A stretch of DNA of 10,458 nt, from NCBI GenBank assembly GCA_035289805.1, contig DATDWC010000010.1, forward strand, positions 1-10,458, given 5' to 3'. The position numbers and the translations under genes were made by a program. The notes below the pieces were generated by a model. That model worked only from the letters and a program-made list of their open reading frames with translations. It made no database searches and was not told the origin of the DNA. This DNA is from DATDWC01 sp035289805. Lineage in GTDB: Bacteria; Patescibacteriota; Gracilibacteria; Peribacterales; Peribacteraceae. This document shows, one piece after another, positions 1 through 5,494 of this stretch. Positions within the stretch are counted from its first letter, which is position 1; each line of letters begins with the position of its first letter.

Positions 1-568
1 CCTCCCTCACCAACCCAAACCCAACGAGGAGGAGTGCCGGGAGCGAGAACCAGAGATCCTGATTAAGAACCATGACCTGCACCAAGCTGCTCTGCTTCAT
101 GAGAGGTTGGAGTAATGCCTGTGCGCCGAGTGTTGGATCGAGGAGCGGGGCGCCTGCAACAAAAGTGAGGAGTGCAATCACGATGAGCCCCGCAGTCGCA
201 AATCCAAAGAGGCCAGTTGCAACGAGCGCAACGATAGAGGAATGACTGCGGCCGTACTCCACGCTAAATCCTCCCTTCAATGCCACAGCAATGATCGCGA
301 TCATGAAGAGGATGAGTTTACTCACAGACATCGTGCTCACATTCAGCTCCACACCAAGGACCTCAAAGATGCGGAATACTGGCTGCGATTGCCCGGAGAA
401 CCGGGTGAAGATGTTCCCCAGTCCCTGGGTCGCAAGAATCGCAATGTAGACCGCAATGAGAATGGTGAGCGTTTGGTGCTTTCCGATGATGAAGCTGTAC
501 GCCGTAACGACCGCGAAGAAGAATGCGATGAAGAGGTCCCAAGAGAGGGTCAAATCCATGGCGGACAT
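1..568 (-). CDS. Polytopic membrane protein of unknown function (3' end cut by window edge)
   Basis: An open frame runs from ATG at 568 to the left edge for 189 codons without a stop, so the C-terminus is missing. The translation begins MSAMDLTLSWDLFIAFFF and is strongly hydrophobic. I see about four membrane segments near residues 10-29, 34-52, 82-98 and 110-138, and a fifth hydrophobic stretch close to the edge. The polar linker between segments 2 and 3 holds a short Phe/Arg/Gln-rich piece. I do not recognise a named family. The topology faintly recalls CvpA-like proteins, but no diagnostic motif supports that. The gene is divergent from truB, and only 20 bases separate the two starts. A second in-frame ATG at 559 is possible. 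No Shine-Dalgarno sequence is visible before either. The frame is well supported by hydrophobic periodicity and lack of stops; function is unknown. Confidence 0.75.
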   Translation of the reverse strand, partial: MSAMDLTLSWDLFIAFFFAVVTAYSFIIGKHQTLTILIAVYIAILATQGLGNIFTRFSGQSQPVFRIFEVLGVELNVSTMSVSKLILFMIAIIAVALKGGFSVEYGRSHSSIVALVATGLFGFATAGLIVIALLTFVAGAPLLDPTLGAQALLQPLMKQSSLVQVMVLNQDLWFSLPALLLVGFGLVRE

Positions 569-588
569 GGTACCCTATTGCCACCATC

Positions 589-1449
589 ATGCGCCACGGC
601 ATCCTCCTCATCGATAAGCCCGCGGGGATCACGAGCCACGACGTGGTGCAGAAGATTCGCAAACTCTTAGGAGAGCGGGATATCGGGCACCTCGGGACAC
701 TGGATCCCGCGGCAACGGGACTCCTCGTGCTCTTCGTCGGGAAAAAGGCGCTGAAGGTACTGGAGCTCTTCCAAGGCGCGGAGAAGGAGTACGAAGCAGA
801 GATTCTTTTTGGAAAAGTGAGTACGACATACGATCGTGATGGGGTGATCGAGGAGAGCCCTAAGAAAGCAGGGTGGGAAGAACCAAGTGAAGCCGTGCTC
901 CTTAAAATACTACGCGAAAAATTCACCGGCCTGATTAACCAAAGACCCCCCGCACACTCCGCTCTCCACCTCCATGGGAGACGCGCCTACGAGCTCATGC
1001 ACGAGAATCCGGATGCCATAATCGATATGCCGATGCGCCCCGTGACGATCAGTGCCATCCAGCTCATCTCCTACGGCTACCCACATGCCAAACTCCGCGT
1101 TGCCTGTTCCTCTGGCACCTACATCCGGTCCATTGCACACGATCTTGGGGGCTTTCTGCGATGTGGCGCTTACCTTGAGGGTTTGCGACGCACCCGGGTT
1201 GGTGCATGGTCACTGAGCGATGCAAATACGATCGAAGTCGCCGCATGGGGACAGGTGATTCCCCTCAAAGAAATTCTCAGTGTGTTCCCTCGTTATGATC
1301 TCTCGGAGGAGGAATGGAAAGATATCGAACATGGCCGATCAATTGCGATCGATCTGACGGAAGAACCTCTCATCGCGTGGTTTGAAAATCTCCCCGTTGC
1401 AATCATGGAAAGAGATGAGAGGGGAGCACATCCGAGGAAAGTTTTTTAG
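589..1449 (+). CDS. truB: tRNA pseudouridine(55) synthase TruB
   Basis: TruB isomerises uridine 55 of the tRNA T-loop to pseudouridine in the cytoplasm. The 286-residue product starts MRHGILLIDKPAGITSHD, the usual TruB opening. It then has the catalytic block GHLGTLDPAATG at residues 33-44, where D39 is the nucleophilic aspartate, and the conserved tyrosine of the KEY motif at residue 68. The later block SSGTYIRSIAHDLG and the run AYLEGLRRTRVGAWSL complete the substrate-binding core. The last 60 or so residues, ending HPRKVF, match the small PUA-like C-terminal domain. Length is slightly under the E. coli protein (314). The ATG at 589 fits the family N-terminus; no Shine-Dalgarno sequence is seen. 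Its stop codon overlaps the stop of the convergent lipoprotein gene, so there is no room for a separate terminator. Confidence 0.97.
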   Translation: MRHGILLIDKPAGITSHDVVQKIRKLLGERDIGHLGTLDPAATGLLVLFVGKKALKVLELFQGAEKEYEAEILFGKVSTTYDRDGVIEESPKKAGWEEPSEAVLLKILREKFTGLINQRPPAHSALHLHGRRAYELMHENPDAIIDMPMRPVTISAIQLISYGYPHAKLRVACSSGTYIRSIAHDLGGFLRCGAYLEGLRRTRVGAWSLSDANTIEVAAWGQVIPLKEILSVFPRYDLSEEEWKDIEHGRSIAIDLTEEPLIAWFENLPVAIMERDERGAHPRKVF

Positions 1450-2297
1450 AGCGCGCGGCACACACCAATCCCCGTATCCATCTCCCTCACATCGCAGAAT
1501 TCTCCCGAGGGGCAGAGCACTCCTGCAGAGCCTCCGCACGGCTGCTTAGATCCTTTGAATTCACTCTCACTCGAGGAACGAGAGGAGGAAGCCCCGGTAA
1601 AGTGGACACTCTGGAGCATCGTGTAGAACGCATCACGGAGATTTGTGGATTCCGGTCCTTTAGGACCAAAGGTGAAGAGAATGATGGAATCCCCTTCTCC
1701 CATCACGAGGATACGATGAGCGTCCTTCTCCACCGTACGTACACCATTCCTGCCCCCAATGCGAATGGGTACACCTTCCGGGAGTACTTGCAGCGTGCTC
1801 TTCTCGATTGCGATGAAGGGCGTCTCCTCCATTGGAGCAGTGAAGGAAAGTCTGCCCCCTGCGAGCGTACTCTTCCAGGTCTTTGGTGCTTTGAGCGAGA
1901 GCGCGAGCACGGGAACGGTGTAACTCTCCAACACTTCCTCTGCCGAAGTCTTCACTGCGGTCACCGTAGAGACCACAATCACAGGAAGCAATTCCACTTT
2001 GGTATTCGCCATGAGCTCCCCCTGCACCGAAGCCTGCTTCTCCTCGAACTCACTTAAGTTCACCGTCTTACTCTCAAGGTAAAAGAGCGGCCTCCCTTGG
2101 ACGAGCAGGATATGTGTCCCGCGTCGCGTGAGCGAAGCCTCGGTTGCGGTGATTGTTCCTGTTGCAGTGTAGGGACCGTAGAGAGTGGTGATATCGGGAG
2201 GGGTTTCCCCACTCTGAGTACAGGAAAAAAGGGCTAGGGTTAGGGCTGGGGCTAGGACGAAAATATTGAAAATTTTCAGCTTTAGTTGCATCGACAT
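1446..2297 (-). CDS. Predicted lipoprotein with cysteine-rich C-terminal tail
   Basis: The 283-residue product starts with a charged n-region and a hydrophobic core, followed by LALFSC. Cys26 is a likely lipidation site; Phe at -2 is unusual for a lipobox, so lipid attachment is probable rather than certain. The middle (about residues 60-230) is a Ser/Thr-rich, beta-rich globular part that I do not recognise. After a serine-rich linker, the last 30 residues carry four cysteines in the pattern CGGSAGVLCPSGEFC...GVC, which resembles small disulfide-stabilised tails on exported bacterial proteins. It should be anchored outside the cytoplasmic membrane. The gene follows ftsZ on the same strand, with a terminator between them, and has its own TATACT promoter. 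Given that promoter the true start may be the second ATG at 2291, two codons later. The signal-peptide core is encoded by CCCTA-type repeats. Function unknown. Confidence 0.85.
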   Translation of the reverse strand: MSMQLKLKIFNIFVLAPALTLALFSCTQSGETPPDITTLYGPYTATGTITATEASLTRRGTHILLVQGRPLFYLESKTVNLSEFEEKQASVQGELMANTKVELLPVIVVSTVTAVKTSAEEVLESYTVPVLALSLKAPKTWKSTLAGGRLSFTAPMEETPFIAIEKSTLQVLPEGVPIRIGGRNGVRTVEKDAHRILVMGEGDSIILFTFGPKGPESTNLRDAFYTMLQSVHFTGASSSRSSSESEFKGSKQPCGGSAGVLCPSGEFCDVREMDTGIGVCRAL

Positions 2298-2304
2298 CAG
2301 TATA
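2291..2304 (-). promoter_or_regulatory. Putative -10 element for a leaderless lipoprotein mRNA
   Basis: On the minus strand TATACT (2304-2299) matches five of six bases of the -10 consensus. It is followed by GATGTCG and then ATG at 2291. Six to seven bases from the hexamer to the first transcribed base would start the RNA at or one base before this second ATG, so the mRNA would be leaderless. No convincing -35 box is seen, because the upstream sequence is the ftsZ terminator. Confidence 0.45.
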
Positions 2305-2306
2305 CA

Positions 2307-2343
2307 AGAAAAAGGACTAGGGAAGGTGACGACCTAACCCTAG
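2307..2343 (-). terminator. ftsZ: Intrinsic terminator after ftsZ
   Basis: Read on the minus strand, CTAGGG (2343-2338) and GGT (2334-2332) pair with ACC (2327-2325) and CCCTAG (2322-2317). The loop is CGTC and a small internal loop (TTA/TT) interrupts the stem. A T-rich run (CCTTTTTCTT) follows directly. It begins 16 bases after the ftsZ stop codon and would end the ftsA-ftsZ transcript just before the lipoprotein promoter. Confidence 0.6.
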
Positions 2344-2358
2344 CCTTTAGCCCTAACC

Positions 2359-3681
2359 CTACTTCGATGAAATCTTCTTTCGCATGAATGCCGGCACCTC
2401 AAGTTCCTCCTCGGAGAGCTTGAGTGCATTCTCCTGGAGGACATCCGATTCCATGGGAACAGCCTCCGGGAGATTCCGTGAGGAGGACGTTTTGCTCATG
2501 GAGGGGGTGACAGGCTTCTTTGCACCGACGCCACGGAACGCAGGGATGTTGCTCATCGTGGTGTGAGTATTCGCCGTATCCTCAAATCCCGTTGCAATCA
2601 CGGTGCACTTCACGGTGCCAGCAAACTGCTCATCGATCACGGCACCAAAGATCACGTTTGCCTCGGGGTCTGCTGCCTCCGTGATGATGCGTGCTGCTTC
2701 ATCCACTTCGTACATTGCAAGATCCGGACCGCCACAGATATTAAAGAGAATGCCCTTGGCTCCACTGATGGAGAGATCGAGGAGTGGCGAATCAATCGCG
2801 GCGCGTGCCGCTTCCGCTGCCCTACTATCCCCTGTTCCAAAGCCCATACCCATGAGCGCGGTTCCTGCATCCTGCACAATCGAACGCACGTCAGCAAAAT
2901 CCACGTTTACGAGGCCATGCACAGTGATCAGACTCGCGATACCCGCAATACCCTGATGGAGCACATCATCCACGACCTGGAACGCCTCTGTGAGTGGAGT
3001 CGTCTTATCGATGAGGGAGAGGATCTTATCGTTTGGAATCACGATCAGCGTATCCACTTTGCCACGGAGAACCTCGAGCGCTTCCTCCGCCTGTTTCTTT
3101 CTCCGAAGACCCTCGAAGCTGAACGGTTTGGTGACGACTGCCACGGTGAGGATCCCCATCGAGCGCGCCATCTCAGCAACAGGCGCAATGCCTCCGCTCC
3201 CCGTTCCTCCACCAAGTCCCGCTGTGAGGAACACCATATCGGCGCCCTGCAATGCTGCCTTGATTTCATCCGAGCTCTCCTCAGCTGCCTTCTTCCCAAT
3301 ATCCGGATTCGCTCCCGCTCCAAGCCCCCTGGTTGTTCCCCTACCAATATTTAACTTCTTCCCTGCGGGATTATGGTAGAGCGCCTGCGCATCGGTATTT
3401 ATCGCCACAAACTCCACGCCCACCGTCTTCATTTCGACCATCCGCTTTACGGCATTGCTGCCACCGCCGCCGATTCCAATGACGCGAATCGTGGCACTCG
3501 GAATGATATCGGGGAGCACTTCCTGGTGCGTGAGCTCCGTATCATCGTTGCGGCTACTCCCTTTGCGGGATTGACCGGATGATCCGGATGAGGAGGAAGT
3601 GAAGAGCGTTCCGCTGGAACCAGCAGAACCACTTCCATTCTGTTTGCTACCGGAGAAGAGGCTGCGGAGAGTATCTGACAT
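2359..3681 (-). CDS. ftsZ: Cell division GTPase FtsZ with long Ser/Gly-rich N-terminus
   Basis: FtsZ is the tubulin-like GTPase that polymerises at midcell and recruits the division machinery. The 440-residue product has the nucleotide-binding start RVIGIGGGGSNAV (66-78), the tubulin signature GGGTGSG (157-163) and the synergy-loop motif NVDFADVR (259-266) that completes the neighbouring subunit's active site. A variable linker follows, and then the conserved C-terminal peptide EVPAFMRKK (428-436), which binds FtsA and similar partners. The first 60 residues are an unusual low-complexity extension rich in Ser and Gly; most FtsZ proteins have 10-25 residues there. ATG at 3681 is the only ATG before the GTPase core, but GTG at codon 55 would give a normal-length protein. 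The leader is pyrimidine-rich and lacks a Shine-Dalgarno sequence. It follows ftsA after a 119-base gap containing hairpins and direct repeats. Confidence 0.97.
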   Translation of the reverse strand: MSDTLRSLFSGSKQNGSGSAGSSGTLFTSSSSGSSGQSRKGSSRNDDTELTHQEVLPDIIPSATIRVIGIGGGGSNAVKRMVEMKTVGVEFVAINTDAQALYHNPAGKKLNIGRGTTRGLGAGANPDIGKKAAEESSDEIKAALQGADMVFLTAGLGGGTGSGGIAPVAEMARSMGILTVAVVTKPFSFEGLRRKKQAEEALEVLRGKVDTLIVIPNDKILSLIDKTTPLTEAFQVVDDVLHQGIAGIASLITVHGLVNVDFADVRSIVQDAGTALMGMGFGTGDSRAAEAARAAIDSPLLDLSISGAKGILFNICGGPDLAMYEVDEAARIITEAADPEANVIFGAVIDEQFAGTVKCTVIATGFEDTANTHTTMSNIPAFRGVGAKKPVTPSMSKTSSSRNLPEAVPMESDVLQENALKLSEEELEVPAFMRKKISSK

Positions 3682-3726
3682 GGGAATGAAGGGGAAGAAA
3701 AACGAAGTTCTGAGGTTAGGAGGTTC

Positions 3727-3752
3727 TGAGGGGAATATTTTGAGGGGAATAT
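3727..3752. repeat. Tandem direct repeat upstream of ftsZ
   Basis: TGAGGGGAATAT occurs at 3727-3738 and again at 3741-3752, a 14-base period. A shorter repeat, GTTCTGAGG, occurs at 3707-3715 and 3723-3731. The minus strand of the second copy includes TATATT (3753-3748), a possible -10 hexamer for an internal ftsZ promoter, without a clear -35. Repeats in this position could be an operator. Confidence 0.6.
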
Positions 3753-3762
3753 ATGGGGAGAA

Positions 3763-3806
3763 GGGCGCCGCCCTGAACTCGAGCGCGTAGCGCGAGTAGT
3801 TCAGGG
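3763..3806 (-). promoter_or_regulatory. Strong hairpins overlapping the ftsA stop codon
   Basis: CCCTGAACT (3771-3779) is perfectly inverted as AGTTCAGGG (3798-3806), and GCGC (3783-3786) pairs with GCGC (3790-3793) inside the loop. GGGC (3763-3766) and GCCC (3770-3773) form a competing second hairpin. The ftsA stop (3803-3801) lies in the stem. No T-run follows on the minus strand, so it is not a standard intrinsic terminator. An RNA-processing, stability or translational-coupling role between ftsA and ftsZ is inference. Confidence 0.55.
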
Positions 3807-5027
3807 GAGGAGACTGCGCACCCAGGATCGCATGGTGCCAAACGCGCGCTGAACATTGAGGAGGCGTCCGCCGTAGAGGCGGTGCCCTTCACGTGCACCC
3901 CAGATGAGTGTTCCGAGTGCTGTTGCGTAGGCCGGGTCATCTACCTTCTCGATCACACCGCCGATCTCTACCGGGAACCCCATCTGCACCGGGAGCCCGA
4001 GGACTTCCCTCGCAAGATCGAGTGCGCCTGGCACTTTGACAGCTCCCCCCGTGAGCACAGCGCCCGCGGGGAGCATGCCATCGCGTCCAATCTGCTTCAG
4101 CATTTCTTTTACAAGAGAGAAGAGCTCGTAGTACCTCGCCTGCATAATTTCTGCGAGGTACTTCTTACTCACGGTCTGTGTATCGATCTTGCTCACAGAG
4201 GAGAGATCAATCATCTCGCGCTCGCTGATCTCCTCTGGGAGCACGGATCCGTATTCAATCTTAATGCGCTCCGCGGTATCGATACTGGTGCGCAGCCCAA
4301 TCGCCACATCATTTGTAATCGTCTCTCCCCCAACAGGGAGCGACATTGAGTGGAGAATCGTGCCCTCCTCAAAGATCGCGACACTCGTGCATCCTGCCCC
4401 CACATCAATTGTGACGACTCCAAGCTCCTTCTGGCGCTTTGTGAGCACCGCCTCGGAAACCGCAATGGTTGCAGGAACAATGGCATCGATATCCACCCCC
4501 GCCTGATCCACGCACTTCTCCACGTTCTTCACATGCTGGATCTGCCCCGTGATGATGTGCGCATCTACTTCGAGGCGAATCCCGCTCATACCCACAGGGT
4601 TCTTGATGCCCCGCTGCTCATCCACGGTGTAGCTCTTTGGCTGCATGTGGAGAATTCTTCGGTTTGCAGGAATGCTGACGGCTTGGGCCGCTTCCAAAAC
4701 GCGGGCGATATCCTCGATCGTGATCTCGGGTCCCGAGATCGCAATAACTCCCCTGCTCGAGAAGGATTCGATGTGCGTACCGCTCATTCCCACGAACACA
4801 TGGTTGATCGGTACCCCAGACATCCTCTCTGCATCCTCTATAGAGGAGATAATGTTGTGGATAGTTTCCTCGATATCAATGACCTGACCTTTGCGCATTC
4901 CAAGAGAAGGAGAAATACCAACACCGATGATATTGGGGGCTTGAGCCTTCTCCTCCACTACCGCAACAACCGTCCGGATTTTAAAGCTACCGATATCAAG
5001 GCTGGCGAGGACGCGTTCCTGAGGCAT
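3801..5027 (-). CDS. ftsA: Cell division protein FtsA
   Basis: FtsA is the actin-like ATPase that tethers FtsZ filaments to the inner face of the membrane. I place the start at ATG 5027, giving 408 residues (MPQERVLASLDIGSFKIR), because family homology begins there; the frame stays open 32 codons further upstream without resemblance to FtsA. Visible parts are the phosphate-1 motif DIGS (11-14), the FtsA-specific 1C region with GMRKGQVIDIEETI, the phosphate-2 motif DVGAGCTS (208-215), the adenosine motif VLTGGAVKVPG (324-334) and a C-terminal amphipathic segment (about 389-408, with FGTMRSWVRSLLP) that should insert into the membrane. The 31 bases before the start are almost pure pyrimidine with no Shine-Dalgarno sequence. 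ftsZ lies immediately downstream. ftsQ, mur and other usual neighbours are absent from this window. Confidence 0.95.
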   Translation of the reverse strand: MPQERVLASLDIGSFKIRTVVAVVEEKAQAPNIIGVGISPSLGMRKGQVIDIEETIHNIISSIEDAERMSGVPINHVFVGMSGTHIESFSSRGVIAISGPEITIEDIARVLEAAQAVSIPANRRILHMQPKSYTVDEQRGIKNPVGMSGIRLEVDAHIITGQIQHVKNVEKCVDQAGVDIDAIVPATIAVSEAVLTKRQKELGVVTIDVGAGCTSVAIFEEGTILHSMSLPVGGETITNDVAIGLRTSIDTAERIKIEYGSVLPEEISEREMIDLSSVSKIDTQTVSKKYLAEIMQARYYELFSLVKEMLKQIGRDGMLPAGAVLTGGAVKVPGALDLAREVLGLPVQMGFPVEIGGVIEKVDDPAYATALGTLIWGAREGHRLYGGRLLNVQRAFGTMRSWVRSLLP

Positions 5028-5265
5028 GAGAGAGCGGGGAAAAGAGAGAGATAAAGGACTACCAAAATCGAGGTGAGGCTTACTAAACCAAAGGTTGCAA
5101 CGGCAAAGTCTACGCGATGCCAAACTCAGCGCAAAACCTTATCGACGAGAATGTTTGTTCAAGAGGAAATTATTGATCAAAAAAAATGTGCAAATATTTT
5201 ATCTTCTATAAGCCAAGAATCGTTGATTGTGTTTTTAAAAAACGATGGAAAAGTATAGTTAAATA
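5028..5265. other. AT-rich gene-free segment upstream of ftsA
   Basis: I see no convincing gene here. The first 31 bases are the pyrimidine-rich ftsA leader (on the minus strand). From about 5150 the sequence is much more AT-rich than its surroundings, with an A8 run near 5179 and a near-palindrome GTTTTTAAAAAAC at 5231-5243. It probably holds the ftsA promoter on the minus strand and an upstream region for any RNA starting on the plus strand near 5266. No confident promoter pair could be assigned for ftsA. Confidence 0.4.
5254..5259 (+). promoter_or_regulatory. Candidate -10 hexamer TATAGT
   Basis: TATAGT matches five of six consensus bases and lies at the end of an A/T-rich stretch. It would start a transcript near 5266, exactly where the inverted-repeat-rich segment begins. 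No good -35 is seen (TTTTTA at a 16-base spacing is weak). Confidence 0.3.
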
Positions 5266-5425
5266 GACTTAGAACACAGGGCGTGTTCAAGAGAGAGTCA
5301 TTCTCATCGAGTAAGGAGCACCACTCCTGAACAAGAAATGCAGTCACTCTCTCGCAGAACTCCTACGAAGAGAGATAGAGAAACTCCATTCGAAGCCCCG
5401 TAAGGAGACTCCTAAGAACTTGGAC
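5266..5425 (+). ncRNA. Candidate structured RNA or leader between ftsA and the exonuclease gene
   Basis: No open frame is convincing here, but complementary segments are dense. GAACAC (5272-5277) pairs with GTGTTC (5283-5288) over a 5-base loop. TGTTCA (5284-5289) can instead pair with TGAACA (5328-5333). GAGAGAGT (5291-5298 or 5293-5300 register) can pair with ACTCTCTC (5346-5353), which can instead pair with CGAAGAGAG (5366-5374). AGGAG/CTCCT closes a hairpin at 5314-5328. CTTAG (5268-5272) and CTAAG (5412-5416) could close the whole element. GTAAGGAG occurs at 5311 and again at 5400, each followed by ACTCCT. Strand is uncertain. On the minus strand the same region is the 3' flank of the exonuclease gene and ends in the GAACAC/GTGTTC hairpin. 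I could not match it to 6S, RNase P, tmRNA or SRP RNA. Confidence 0.3.
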
Positions 5426-5494
5426 TCATGAAAATACAGGAGTGCCCAGCCTACAAAAATCGCGCAAGCTTTGTACTCAAGAGCGTGAGAATTT

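Larger units (their letters stand above)
2231..2361. repeat. Telomere-like CCCTAA-type inverted repeat flanking the lipoprotein start
   Basis: The segment at 2231-2256 reads GGGCTAGGGTTAGGGCTGGG and continues GCTAGG. The segment at 2333-2361 carries the complement. GGCTAGGGTTAGG (2232-2244) is perfectly inverted at 2333-2345, and TAGGGTTAGGGCT (2235-2247) is perfectly inverted at 2349-2361, both 13 bp. The right arm includes the ftsZ stop codon and half of its terminator. The left arm encodes the hydrophobic core of the lipoprotein signal peptide. Confidence 0.8.

Noticed and set aside
363..926. 187-codon minus-strand frame overlapping the membrane protein and truB
   Set aside because: It overlaps both better-supported frames and its product has no coherent hydrophobic or domain pattern.
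2231..2361. True telomere or chromosome end
   Set aside because: The repeats are short, degenerate and embedded between and inside genes, not at a terminus.
2563..3354. 263-codon open frame on the plus strand opposite ftsZ
   Set aside because: Its translation shows no family features and is rich in His, Cys and Arg, as expected for the antisense frame of a GC-rich gene; ftsZ on the other strand is certain.
3730..3759. MraZ operator from the three GGGGA boxes before ftsZ
   Set aside because: Known MraZ boxes are spaced about 10 bases apart in front of the mraZ operon; here spacings are 14 and 11 and no mraZ is present.
5028..5123. Upstream-extended FtsA start giving 440 residues
   Set aside because: The extra 32 residues have no similarity to FtsA and would require translation of the pyrimidine-rich leader; ATG 5027 matches the family start.
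5073..5258. 61-codon plus-strand frame in the ftsA upstream region
   Set aside because: No ribosome-binding site, no domain, partly inside the ftsA leader, and its codon content follows the AT shift of the non-coding DNA.
5150..5262. Replication origin in the AT-rich stretch
   Set aside because: I found no clear cluster of DnaA boxes (TTATCCACA-like); a single TTATCGAC is not enough, and dnaA/dnaN are not adjacent.
5266..5425. 6S RNA, RNase P RNA, tmRNA or SRP RNA in the structured region
   Set aside because: None of the signature sequences I know for these RNAs is present and no long rod with a central bubble could be drawn; left as an unassigned candidate.
5266..5425. CRISPR array from recurring ACTCC/AGGAG units
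   Set aside because: Units are only 5-8 bases, spacing is irregular, and no cas genes are nearby.
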